Assembly: GCA_000934455.1 (NCBI GenBank) | Contig: KN884621.1 | Coordinates: 28,835 to 59,844 of the forward strand | Length of the DNA stretch: 31,010 nucleotides | Direction of reading: 5' to 3' | Source: Apostichopus parvimensis | Taxonomy: Eukaryota > Echinodermata > Holothuroidea > Aspidochirotida > Stichopodidae | In this document: positions 1-9,990 of the stretch, piece by piece | Position numbering within the stretch: position 1 is the first letter of the stretch | How the letters are laid out: each line of letters opens with the position of its first letter | Program-made: the position numbers and the translations under genes | Notes under the pieces: model-generated | The model's database searches: none | The model's input: only the letters and a program-made list of their open reading frames with translations | Told to the model about the DNA's origin: nothing

Positions 1-312
1 CTCTATTATTGAATTTACCTATATAATCTAGTTTATACTTAATACTGTATGTACTCAATATTGAGTATGTTATACTTACTTCATACTATCTGTGTGTGTT
101 TTGTACTCCATTATCGTATTTGGTGGTAGATTCAGAACTCTTCTCAGGGTTAAAATGTCTCTTTTTCTTGAATTTACTTTCTACAATCTAGTTTATACTT
201 AATACTGCATGTACTCAATATTGACTATGTTGTACTTACTTCATACTATCTGTGTGTGTTTTGTACTCCATTATCGTATTTGGTGGTAGATTGAGAACTC
301 TTCTCAGAGTGT
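1..312 (-). repeat. 160-bp tandem duplication carrying the 3' half of EIF4E2 exon 6 and its splice donor
   Basis: Two copies with a period of 160 bases (about 1-152 and 161-312) differ at scattered positions. The right copy overlaps the exon at 240-307. In the left copy the bases at 80-147 encode the same peptide from TLRRVLN to the last codon and keep the GTAAGT donor. The 5' half of the exon and its acceptor are missing from the left copy, so it reads as a broken partial exon. Confidence 0.93.
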
Positions 313-376
313 CTCGTATTCTGTTGGTTATAAAGTGCTCGCTAGATGTTCTGTTCCAGATAGAAATGATGTCCTC
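240..376 (-). CDS. EIF4E2: EIF4E2 coding exon 6 (C-terminal helix region)
   Basis: Residues 172-216 plus two bases: EDIISIWNRTSS, RIRDTLRRVLNLPP and IMEYKTHTDSM. The acceptor is a T-rich run ending TTCCAG (A-run at 381-399 on the plus strand). The donor is GTAAGT. The 3' half of this exon and its donor are duplicated 160 bp to the left (see the 1-312 entry). Confidence 0.95.
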
Positions 377-3300
377 CTGGAAAAAAAAAAAAAAAAAAAT
401 TAAGAGTAATCAAATTACTTCGGATTATCGATGAACGACAGATAAGATCAGCTAAAAAATATTGTGTTGGTAACAACAACAACAACAAAAACACAAACTC
501 TGAAATGGACAGTTGTTCTAATCATGGATACTATGTCCCGGTAAAGACAGTGATTATATTAGATGAATGGTATCAGTCAATACTGCCCATTATTTTAAGC
601 AGTAAATGTCTTAATAGTTTTTTTTTCTCAAAGGACACGGACACTGTAACACTCATAAGCAACTTTACATTGAACTCAATCTGAATGCCCTAACATACCT
701 GTTGAACAGAACCAAAATTATTATCATTATATTTAATTAGTCAATTAGTGTTTAAATACTGACAAATAGAAATATGAACAAAGGTGAAAAAAAAAATCGA
801 CTCAGTAGAAAATATGTGAGTTTTGGATGTCTGGTAGTTGACAGATGAGATAATTATCTATTGTTTGGTATCAATTCAGCCTGGCTATAGAGAATTTGCA
901 GCTACTGAAGCTTTTTCTAATTTAAAACAGTGACTTAGTGAGTGTATTAGGGACAAACTTCACCTCAAAGAACTAACTAGTAAATCTAAACTTAAGACTC
1001 ATCCTTTTGAAGAATATTTTTAATCAGGATTGTTTAATAGAATATTATTATCATATTTAAAGCATTCATAATCTTTTATCATTGAGTTTATTTTGCGAAC
1101 TTTTTACTGGAAATTTGATGGTTTTATTGTTGTAATTTACTATTTTTATGTTGTGAGATGCATTGAGATGTTTTAACATGTAATGCGCCTTGAAGAATAT
1201 ATTTACATTACATTACTAAGAGTGTGGTTTCATTATAAACCTGGTAACACAGACATGAGCAAGCCAATGGACTAGACAGCTTCTCTTGAGAGAATGGATG
1301 TGTTAATTTAATTTTTTTTTTTTTTAGATATATAACGGAAGTGAGCCTTCCTTTTCATATCCTGATAACATATCATAAATATGATATGTTATCAGGATAT
1401 GAAAAGGAAGGCTCACTTCTGTGATATATCGAGAAAAAAAAAAAAATCATAATACACCATTTCTAAGTGCATTCCATCCTAAACTAGAACTAACAGATAC
1501 CTCTTAAAATAAAATATTAAAGTTGAATACAGAACGTGAATTTGATTCATGTAACTTCACTGAACCGAAAATAAAGAAAATAATAAATGGTACTCACAGC
1601 AAAGCGTATGGACACCACTGCACCACAGATTTCGTCTCCGACCATAAACTGTTCCCCGAGCATGGCAAGAATGAGATTTTCCCAAAGCCTTGATGCAAGA
1701 CCTTTTCTTAACCTAACGATCCATTTGCCTCCTTTTTTGTTAGCAGAATCCTGAAAGAGGAAAATTTTTGCAATTTTCAGTTGTTTTTTTTTCTTCAAAT
1801 TACGGCTAGAGAAATAACAAAATCGTCAGAACTGACGAGTAAACTGTCACCATTCCCAGATATGATTCTTGGTGAGAAAATGATTAGAAAGTCCTTATGT
1901 AACTTTGATTCAGCATTTCACGATACCTGTACTACAGATGTGTTTCTTTTATATGGTTCCAACTAAACGTGGGACTAAATGGAAACAAGCAAAGCTTTAT
2001 CCTTCGAGAAGATGTCATTGACAGTTAACGAAGCTTCACTGCTGACTTAAGGAAAGTAAGGAGTAAAGCTAATGGGGACTGAATTAGGGTTGTATCTTAA
2101 AGAAGTGGAACATGAGTAAACTCTCCATGGTAGTGCATGTCCACATAACAGGTACATTGTCCTGTGTCCTTGATCCTTGACAAATACTTTTGGTTGCCTT
2201 TGAGAGATTGCGCTGTAGTTTTCTTGATACATAACAAATAGTTACCTCAAATGAATGCTCTCAGTTTTGCATGCAGTACTGTCCGATGAAACTTTCAAAT
2301 GAACTTATTAAAGTATGGCCACATTCTGGATGTTCTATCATGGCACCTGTGATTATGTGTATGTGACCTGATAAATGCTACATTTCCACCCTTGCTTTGG
2401 TACACAGAACACATATTGCCCACAACCAAAGCTCTCCCCCCCCCACCTCCCTTCCTTTGCCTAGCCTACCTCTTACAACCCTTCCCTGATAGTCCCTCCC
2501 TAGCCCTCCTCCCAACTTCCCTCCTGCCCAGTGCACTCCTCCCAAGTTCCCTCCCTGACTAAATCTTGCTGATGCTCATGCACGTTTGGGTCTGACAAAG
2601 AATACAAGCAGTTCACCTTTGGAACAGGACTGAAATTTTGATTAAAACTTAACATAATCTTAAAACCTCCACATCTAGAAAGTTGATCATTGCTTGAATT
2701 ATAAAAATACTTTGGCAAAGCACATTCTCTGTCTGTTTTATCAAAGCCTTTGGTAACCCCCCTCTCCCCTTCATCCCCCCCACACCCACCCCACAGAGCA
2801 TCAATTTACACATTCATCTGACCACAATCGAACATACGAAAAAGTTTGATCAATTTGATAGGGTACTGTAAAAGTTAATTCCTACCTCCCACATGGGTTT
2901 AATGCCCAATTTGAATAGATGGTAGTCGCTGCTACTTGTAAGGTCACACGGCCTGGCTAGATGACTGTATAGGGTCCAAAACTGCTCCACCTGCAGGGGG
3001 GTAAGAAAGGCGAGACAAAGTCACCCAAAAAGGCAAATTGGCAGCGATATATTAAACAGCCATTATGTTTTTACTTTTCATGGAGGAATCTGCATTTTAA
3101 TACTGTAAACAGGCCATTAATCAAGTCTCCATATCTTGTGGGTTTGGCTTCTTGCTGCATACAGTAAACAATACCACAATAGCTTGAATTTTGGCCTCAC
3201 AGCGTAATACAGAGGACCTTTTGTACTTCTGTTTGGCATCAGTATTAACGTAAGGCTGCAACTCGTTAACACTTGCCTACTATTTTTTGTAATTTCTTGA

Positions 3301-6300
3301 GAAGCACATATGAGGTTATACACACCACTGCGTTTAGCAAGGCCTCCAAACAACCTCATCCTACATGAGAGAGGTTGCTCTCGTTCGGTAAAATCGTTAT
3401 TAAAAGCAAATTTTCAAAGGGTTTTTAATCTAGAATGATTATTAACGGCATATTACATTACAGTAAATAGCTTCAGAAAAAACCTGACAGTTTTTTACGT
3501 GGGTAGCACGCTTGTGTACATCAAACAGCGAATGTCATACAAATACACTCCTGTTTGACTATTTTCTATTGTTAATTGTTAAAGATGCCTTGTAGCTAAT
3601 ACAGATGATTAAACACCACAATGACATGTGCCAGGCAATGCAGTTACTCCAAAACAAAGTTTCTACTCATCCTACCTTCCTGTCATTCTGCAAAATGTAT
3701 TTTAATTTACAGAGCCTCGAAAAAATATACTCAGAAATCTTCAGGACTTGATCATCATCTCCACACTGAGACCTTTCAGGGGTGCCAGCTTGTTTCCAAA
3801 GTCGTCTTCTTTTCAACTTTCTTCCCTAAGCCCTTCCCCCATCCTCCTTACAAGTAATTTTGGCCATTTTTTGGGGTCACATTTACTGAGCTTCTCTAAC
3901 TGCCTGGACGCTCAGTCCCCTTCCCATCATGTGTGTTCATAATCAATGCAAATTAAAAGGGTACCATGACAACCTAGGGGACCATGTAAACAAACTATAA
4001 GTGCCAATCTTGTTCAGTTCAACAAAGCTCAGTTTAAACAACAGAACCTACAGTATGTCAGAGGCATGAAAAAACTGTAAGATTTGAGGTTGTATTTGCT
4101 GAATGCTAAAAAAAATTTAAAAAATCATAACACCATACTCTTGGATAACATTTTCATAAATGTGTCATTACATTATATAAACTGTTTAAAATACTACCAG
4201 CACCTAGCCAATTTTAACTAGAATTAAGAAAAAGACTTGTAAAATGGTTAATCTTTGATGGATTTTGATGGGAATGCAGTTAGTTTTCATGATTTCTAAT
4301 TATGCCTATTAGAGTGATTAGGACAATGTTGTTCATAGGTGTCCATTGACCTTTAAATTGATAACATTTCAAGTCAAAGCTTCTGAAACAATAACAAAAT
4401 GGCTACTGCCATGATTCTACCAATCTTCAAGTATGGCATGGAAAACTGAAAGCTCTTCTCCTGGAAGAATGGCAAATTATATAAACATAAAATATTTTTC
4501 AGCCTAACATTTAAGAAATTTTGCAAATGAATCCCTGAAACTAAGTGATCTGTTGGCAAGTACTCACAGAAGCAAACGACCCAACAATTTTGATATTTTG
4601 CTCATAATTTGCTGACGATGTCTTGTTGCCTGGTGACCTCCGGGAAAACCACAGGGAATAGGGAAACTGAAGGGCATGCTCACCAGGTCCAACTTTGACG
4701 TCAGGCTATCGGCAAGAGAGGAAATAAGAGAAAGAAGAAGAAGATGAGGAGGAGGAGGGAGATGAAATTGTGTAAAATTCATCGATCTGAAACAACTTTC
4801 ATGAATAAAACTACAGACAGAATTCCAAATTTACCCTCTCAAGTCGTCATTTAATTCCTCACTCATTAACCAGTTTATTCACTGTTTCATTCAATACAGA
4901 AAACATGGTGTCCCTCAAAGTTGATCTACTAAATGTTTGTTTCACTTGCAAACTTTTTCAATTTTTTTTCTAGAGCAATTTTTGGTAGATTAAATGGTTA
5001 CAGTTTTCAGCAAATTCAGTAATGAAAGTTTTGTCAATTGAAGATTTTTTTGAAATTGGATTGTCCTCACTTTTCCAGGCTACATTTCACAAATTCAAGG
5101 ACTTTCAAGATCCAGAAAAGAGACTTTTCTTTTTCCCTACGTTTGCTGTGTTCCAGACCATGTGGGAAGCATGTGTAACGTAATTGAGAAAATATATCAC
5201 GGATAAAGTTGTGTGACTTGTCAAAAGTGCATTTTAAGATCTAGTTGAGTCCATATCTGTTATACTTCTGACTTGAGTTATTTTCATCACTTCTTTCCAG
5301 GTGGACAGGTGTATCACAAATCTATTCAAATCTTTGGACAATCGGTAACCATCATAATGGCACATTACAACACCGCATGTCATTGCAAAGGGTACTAGTT
5401 CCTAAATGAAATGACTATTTAAGTTGTATCAATGGAATAGAACAAGCTTTGATGGTGAAGTTTGAAAATGAGCTTCAATTTTACATTCCTCAAAATTGTC
5501 TTTGGTAGCAAAATTAAAGGATGTGAAGACTCGCGCAAAAAGAAACGTCTAATGTGACCTAGTTTTGAATGAGGTGTAACAGAAGTGTTAGACACCATCG
5601 ATCCCAGAAAATACACACACAAAGCTTGCTACCATCGGTAATTAGACACTTGTGTACAGTCAGTACATACAGCTGCGGTCAATACCCACAGCACAGTGTA
5701 CAAACAATACAGCGATGAACATCTCAGGTCCAGCTGAAGATAACAAGGTATCACGTTTCATTACTGTACTGTCTGCATTTTGTAGCGACACGAACAAAGC
5801 GTCACTTGCAAGCAACGAAAAGTTAACTTTTTCAGATGGCCGCACACGGTTTGGGACGAGTCTTGGATGCCTTTAAATCAAGAATACAGTATAATATGGG
5901 AGGGACTAGTAAGTATTGTATGTATGTATGTACAGGATCAAGTTTGTCCTTCTCACCCATTCAAATTTGGGACCTCCGTTTTCCTCCTCTTCTTCTTTGT
6001 CGTTTATTTTTGGCGTCTCAATTTGCTCTTTTACATCTGGTTCTGATTGCGATCTGGAAATGATGAGAAAATGAAGAGCAATAAGATATTTTATCTCACA
6101 ATGATACACAAGAATAAATTTTGGGACATAAGAATAAATTTTGGGATATTCAAGCTGAATCTCATGTAATAAAAGCTATTAAACCAATTATAACACAATA
6201 GACACTATTGTAAATGAATGTTAAGAAAAAGGGGGTGGTTGGACCAATGCAGTTCTTAGACAGTTTGCTGTGAATCTAAAAGGAAATATCTTGCCTTGTT

Positions 6301-7054
6301 TGACCCTCCAGAGCACTACTATTTGGGTACAGAGCTGAGGCACAAGTCAGATTTGAGCACAGACAGGCAGGCCTATATCTAGTGTACAAGGTTTGGATTT
6401 CCAGTGTACACTTTGAGGAATCCCTCAGATTATTCAAATTTTCTTTAACTGTATTCAGCATATGAATTAATATTCTTGCGAACACGTAGAGAAAATTTTC
6501 CAGAATTCTTCCTTTCGTAAAATAGTGCTTAGAAGACCTACAATCTTAATTCTTATGCATTAAATGTTTTACCTACACTACAGAGGGAATACTTTGGCCA
6601 TTGAGAAGTAACCTCACCCGAAAAAGGATGGGTTCTTGACTTGCTTGCATTCTTGAAAAATAATATCATATTCTGAATTCCTTTTTGTGAAATACAAGTT
6701 GCCATGGTTAACTGTATGTACTTAGGTGGCCCCTATGCTATGTTGTATTAACTAATAATACACCATTATGGTCCCTGGACTACAGTAGGCTAGGCTGCCA
6801 AGGGAGTATAGGTGTCAAGTGTTATTCTGCACAGATCTGCAATGTGGCAGGCAAATAACCACAAGCTTAACCAATGCAATGATGGATACAACTCTCTTAC
6901 TCATCGGTTATGTTTGACCAACTTGAAGTTGAACTAAGTCTAGGTTATATGACAGTATCCATTTGAGTTGACCTAGGCCTATACTGAAACAGTCTTATGT
7001 AGGCAACTGCATGGCTTATGACCAACATACTTACACTTCTGTTATAGTACTCAT
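240..7054 (-). CDS. EIF4E2: EIF4E2 / 4EHP, cap-binding translational repressor (six exons, 3' end off window)
   Basis: Coding exons in transcript order on the minus strand are 7054-7035, 6053-5957, 4705-4568, 2990-2886, 1750-1598 and 376-240. All have GT-AG borders and consistent phases, and together encode residues 1-216 plus two bases of the next codon. The human protein is about 245 residues, so a short final exon is missing to the left. An acidic tail (1-45) precedes the eIF4E fold. Recognisable blocks are SRRSPG (60-65), YEQNIK (73-78), VEQFW (86-90), KPMWE (116-120), GGKWIVRLRKG (127-137), ENLILAMLGEQF (144-155) and EDIISIWN (172-179). Tyr73 sits where canonical eIF4E has its first cap-stacking Trp, which is the hallmark of the 4EHP class. 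Trp119 and Glu120 are the other cap-binding residues, and Trp90 is the dorsal partner-binding Trp. From family knowledge, 4EHP binds the m7G cap without recruiting eIF4G and represses translation with GIGYF or 4E-T partners. Identification by recalled family similarity is very strong. Confidence 0.96.
943..1217 (+). mobile_element. LINE-type 3' end, copy A (plus orientation)
   Basis: The last codons of a reverse-transcriptase-type ORF (LKTHPFEEYF then stop at 1021-1023) are followed by a 3' UTR and a tail of short ATTAC-like repeats. The 3' UTR matches copy B at 25276-25660 on the other strand, including GAGATGTTTTAACATGTAAT and GCGCC. The FKSxLKTHLF-like ending is common at the C-terminus of non-LTR retrotransposon ORF2, which is the basis of the family call. 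Truncated 5', and inactive. Confidence 0.65.
1312..1446. repeat. Long foldback hairpin (40-bp perfect arms, 2-nt loop)
   Basis: Bases 1338-1377 are the exact reverse complement of 1380-1419, separated by two bases. Weaker pairing continues outward through ATATAT blocks into a 14-T run (1312-1325) opposite a 13-A run (1434-1446). It lies in EIF4E2 intron 5, so the pre-mRNA would form a long stem. It could be a foldback MITE, a small-RNA-like hairpin or a cruciform-prone palindrome. Confidence 0.92.
1598..1750 (-). CDS. EIF4E2: EIF4E2 coding exon 5 (core fold)
   Basis: 51 codons, residues 121-171, including GGKWIVRLRKGLASR, WENLILAMLGEQF and EICGAVVSIRF, nearly identical to animal 4EHP. The acceptor is TTTCAG and the donor GTGAGT. 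Position 171 is Ala, where vertebrate 4EHP has Gln before EDIISIW. This is a conservative-site difference at the exon border. Confidence 0.97.
1751..2885 (-). other. EIF4E2 intron 4
   Basis: Non-coding. The plus strand has C-runs at about 2435-2447 and 2757-2800, meaning G-runs in the transcript. No gene or clear mobile element was recognised. Confidence 0.8.
2886..2990 (-). CDS. EIF4E2: EIF4E2 coding exon 4 (dorsal Trp90, cap Trp119/Glu120)
   Basis: Exactly 35 codons, residues 86-120: VEQFW at the start and GIKPMWE at the end, with DYHLFK between. It is flanked by a CTGCAG acceptor and a GTAGG donor. It appears only as part of the intron background unless read by splice sites, because stops flank it closely. 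Confidence 0.95.
2991..4567 (-). other. EIF4E2 intron 3
   Basis: Non-coding on both strands as far as I can see. Short open frames here have no recognisable protein features. Confidence 0.8.
4568..4705 (-). CDS. EIF4E2: EIF4E2 coding exon 3 (Tyr73 cap-stacking position)
   Basis: Residues 40-85, containing EHALQ, LWFSRRSPG, SSANYEQNIK and the C-terminal FAS that in 4EHP directly precedes VEQFW. A long pyrimidine tract on the minus strand (GAAGAAG-rich on the plus strand, 4725-4760) ends in GATAG. The donor is GTGAGT. Tyr73 replaces the Trp of class I eIF4E. Confidence 0.95.
5514..5835 (+). repeat. Dispersed ~320-bp module, copy 1 (in EIF4E2 intron 2, antisense)
   Basis: Strongly similar to 30371-30685 in the same orientation. 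Both begin TTAAAGG, then TGTGAAGACTCGCGCAAAAA, and both end in AACTTTTTCAG, a good splice acceptor, after which the copies diverge. Copy 1 lacks about nine bases near 5555 that copy 2 has. Inside, an ATG at 5715 opens MNISGPAEDNK, followed by GTATCA, a possible donor. I do not recognise the family. Confidence 0.9.
5836..5908 (+). other. Candidate exon after the dispersed module (low confidence)
   Basis: Directly after the TTTTTCAG acceptor-like end of the module, an ATG opens MAAHGLGRVLDAFKSR and on to a GTAAGT donor at 5909. That gives a 73-base acceptor-ATG-donor unit on the strand opposite EIF4E2. No further exon of such a transcript was found, and the protein is not recognised. Confidence 0.3.
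5957..6053 (-). CDS. EIF4E2: EIF4E2 coding exon 2 (acidic N-terminal tail)
   Basis: Residues 7-39, rich in Glu, Lys and Asp with a run of five Glu, like the low-complexity acidic tail of animal 4EHP. The acceptor is TTTCCAG and the donor GTGAGA after the Trp39 codon. The open frame continues past the donor into intron, so the donor rests on consensus and on the phase-0 join to exon 3. Confidence 0.85.
6054..7034 (-). other. EIF4E2 intron 1 (coding part)
   Basis: No gene seen. AGAATAAATTTTGGGA is repeated in tandem at about 6111-6145. TAGGCCTA-like motifs occur near 6370 and 6970. Confidence 0.75.
7035..7054 (-). CDS. EIF4E2: EIF4E2 coding exon 1 (start codon)
   Basis: Twenty coding bases (MSTITE plus two bases). 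The ATG at 7054-7052 has A at -3. The exon ends at a strong GTAAGT donor with two bases left over, exactly the phase exon 2 needs to make Val7. The exon is tiny, so the assignment rests on phase, donor and the absence of a competing start. The 5' UTR boundary was not located. Confidence 0.8.
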
Positions 7055-9139
7055 GTTGGACCCGTTTAATATATGTGGAGAATATGGAATACAAGAAAGA
7101 CAGCAATGTGATATCAAAATGTTTAAGATAAAATAAAATCTCTAATACTGTTCACAAAAATGCAAAAAGGTTAATTATTTTTCAGCAGTTTCGCGTTGAC
7201 TGCGGCCACCGAGTTCCTTTCGATTGTAAATATTTGTTACACCTTGAAGCGGTTCGAAGATAGCATATTATTACATTTCTTGAGAAGACAGAAAAATATA
7301 TTGAAATAAATACAAATTTTCAAATTAAATGGTAATTTTGATTTTAAAATAGGTTTAATAAACCACTAATTGTTACATTCTTTTTATATTTAGTAGTTGC
7401 ATGAGTAAGCTTTCTATATGTAGGTTTTATAGGAAGAAAAGGATTCGGTGGTAGGCAAATACAATAATTCTCATCCTCATCAATCCATTCCGTTCACATA
7501 CTCTGTTGGGACGAGATTTGAAGAATATAGTATAAACCCCTAATATTCATAGCGGGGTCGCAACCACTTGAAGTGCCGTCAACAATGGTTTGGAGGGATC
7601 CCAAGAACCTTGGAAGGAAATAGAAATTGCCAAAAGTCGGAAAAATCCTGGACATAAATTATTTCAAAAATTGCAAAATATGAAACCACCTTATCGTATA
7701 AAAATGTCTCAAAGGAGATATATGCCTCCTCACATGAGACGTCTTCCCTGGCTACTGCATAGAGGATCGTTACCATCACGAGCAGCACTTGGTCTTTGGA
7801 GCTCTCATATATTTGCTTCCTGTTGATCAAAATGATCAAACTTTAAGTGATAAAATTTGACGAACAGACATAATAAATCTACATCATGATGGGACCGGTA
7901 TGAGGGGTGGGGTTACACCCAGGCAATATTGCCATATGTTAGTCACGTGGTACATATGCCCATGTAAAGTTTATTTTAGTTTCGAATCAATATATTGTAG
8001 TTATGGGGTGTCGGACTGGGGGAATCCTAGTCTATGGTTAGGGTGTGTTCCTTTGCTGCGGTGTAGGTGTTAGAAGTCACACCACCGTGCATGCTTAACC
8101 AGCACTGACCTCAATTCGATACCTCTCAGAAAGCAACTGGGAAGGGATTTCAAGAGAAATATGTATTTAATTTATATTTATGTATAAGTATGATGGGTTG
8201 ATGTGATGAGCTAGTCTAGTAGACGAGGTATTCCAGCAAATTTAATTGATGAGCGCGCCTGATGTTTAAATCGTGATTTGTCGAAGAATGAGAATATTGA
8301 AATACTACCTGGAATGCTAGCATATTCTATGTTAACAATATATGTAAAATAAAATAAATATTATATAGCGTCTTTACATGTCCCACAGTTTGATTTCGTT
8401 TGAACAGGACTTTGTATAGTACACTTAGGAGCAATGCTTCCTCTTCTTCCCGGTTTTCTTTAAACCTACACAGGCTGTTTGCAGTAGATATAAACAGCTT
8501 GTTTACATTGTATTTTCTCTTCTTTGCTGTGTGACATTAGTAATGGCACGTGAATGCTCCCGTAGTATAAGTTAGGCCTATGAGTAGTGTGTCTGTATCT
8601 ATGTATACATAAATTAGGCAATATGTAAGCAAATACTATCATACATCTGTATACACATACCGGCGTAATAAATTGTGTTTGAGTCAAACGCTCATTAACA
8701 CAACATCAGACTTTCAACTTTGGTCTAGCAGGTCGCTTACGGTGAAGTAATGGTAAAGTGATGTTCTAGCAATATTTAGTAAAAGGTGAGTGATGGCTTG
8801 CTATGACTTTCTACCTTTCTGGCTCGGAGGAGCACAGTTAACCCGCTTCAATTCTCAGCTGCCGTCTTTTATTTTAACTTTAAGTTTCACTAATCTAGTG
8901 CCTTAGTATTACGTTAGGCTATGTGTGGAACGTGAAGACTACGTTTACCTAGTTGAGCTACTTTAGTGTAGGCTAGGCCCTGATTTAGTTTAGATTTGTA
9001 TTTCCCAAGGGTTGGGAAGCCAACAGAAGCTTGTGTGCAACACTATCCGTGTGATGATCGTGGATGAACACCGGCTTATGCCAAGCCTATTCTTTTCAAC
9101 AAATGTTCAGAGAGTAATGTAGGGCCTACGGTTGGGCAA
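7055..9139. other. Intergenic region upstream of EIF4E2
   Basis: No protein recognised. A CpG-containing patch at 7190-7230 (CGCG, GCGGCC, ACCGAG) is the only local GC-rich island near the EIF4E2 start and could be part of its promoter or 5' UTR exon. Short open frames at 7579-7839 exist on both strands without family features. Confidence 0.5.
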
Positions 9140-9157
9140 GGCCTAACAAATAACAAA

Positions 9158-9392
9158 GTGGCTATTCTTCCGACGAGTCGTAAGAATAATTTCCGATTAC
9201 GCATGCGCAGTTGCTATTTTTACAACCAGGAGTACTATTTTTACGACCATGAGTAACAATAATTTCCGTTTAGGGTTAGGGTTACCCCTACTACACGCGC
9301 AGTTGCTTTATTTACTTTACTGCACATGAATTCGCTGATGTTGTAAGAATAGTTTATAGATAATTTTTACGACTAGTCGTAAGAATAGCCAC
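9158..9392. mobile_element. Foldback MITE with terminal inverted repeats and a long flanking direct repeat
   Basis: The left end GTGGCTATTCTT is the inverse of the right end AAGAATAGCCAC. Each end also carries a subterminal palindrome (CGACGAGTCG at 9171, ACGACTAGTCGT at 9370). The flanks repeat: GGCCTAACAAATAACAAA at 9140-9157 and GGCCAACAAATAACAAC at 9393-9409, an imperfect 17-18-bp direct repeat. The interior has two CGCGCAGTTGCT-like blocks and (TTAGGG)2.5 at 9269-9284. It is non-autonomous with no ORF, and the family is unknown. Confidence 0.85.
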
Positions 9393-9676
9393 GGCCAACA
9401 AATAACAACAGTAACTAGCCTAGGCATAGTTTTATTGCACTCGTTTCCCATGCCTCAGTATTTTATGTTTTATCAAGAAAGTTTGAAATCTATCTTTCAA
9501 ACAACCCAAACCAGCATAAAGAAATGTTGCATTCGTGACATGGTACATAAATCTCCTTCAACCGGTGGTTTTCACACTGGGATATTCCTAGTGTACAGTA
9601 CACAAATATATAACATGTTTATGCTTTACAACCAACACAGTCAAAAATTCTTCAACTTTGTTTCAAATGCTGCAAA

Positions 9677-9990
9677 CTATAGCAGCAACATCTTAGTCCA
9701 CCCCAGTGCAAAAAGGTGGTTGACAATCTCGTTGAGGATGGAGGCCTGCTGGCCCTCGCCAGTTGTCAGATTTTTCTTTGCAGTTCTAGCACAACAGTAC
9801 TGTGAAGAGATGCACCCACCCTTGAAATGATGAAAGAGATACAATGCTGACAATAACATTCCTAAAAATTTGATAAAAATGTGAATGGGATATTAGGACA
9901 AGGCCTGGCAAAAGCTTGTCCTAACTTACAGCTGGTGCCGTCAATATACAGAGCCCTTTCTCCACTTCCCATAATGACCAATGATGTAAA
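9677..9990 (-). other. Coding-like patch of unknown origin (two possible exon pieces)
   Basis: On the minus strand, 9990-9930 ends at a GTAAGT donor and encodes SLVIMGSGERALYIDG. After a plausible acceptor, 9820-9677 encodes LTTGEGQQASILNEIVNHLF and stops at 9677. The second piece is GC-richer than its surroundings. The plus strand is also open there (VVDNLVEDGGLLALAS), so the direction is uncertain. Not recognised: it may be an exon, a decayed transposon or a pseudogene. Confidence 0.25.

Larger units (their letters stand above)
377..1597 (-). other. EIF4E2 intron 5
   Basis: Intron with no further coding signal. It holds a LINE tail at 943-1217, a long hairpin at 1312-1446 and a short (CAA)n run near 474-488. 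Confidence 0.85.
4706..5956 (-). other. EIF4E2 intron 2
   Basis: Besides the dispersed module and candidate exon, no coding signal was seen. A (TATG)n-like run lies at 5919-5931. Confidence 0.8.

Noticed and set aside
1..312. Simple satellite DNA
   Set aside because: The 160-bp unit overlaps a real EIF4E2 exon; it is a partial gene duplication with only two copies.
4564..4782. 72-codon minus-strand frame over EIF4E2 exon 3
   Set aside because: It is the wrong frame of that exon; the 4EHP frame is fixed by SRRSPG, YEQNIK and FAS.
7579..7839. Overlapping open frames on both strands upstream of EIF4E2
   Set aside because: Neither translation shows a recognisable family and no splice signals tie them to other exons.
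9269..9284. Telomere
   Set aside because: Only two and a half TTAGGG units inside a MITE; an internal telomere-like motif, not a chromosome end.
9435..9830. 131-codon plus-strand open frame (TTG-started)
   Set aside because: No family features, no ATG at the start, and it overlaps the patch that looks at least as coding on the other strand and in another frame.
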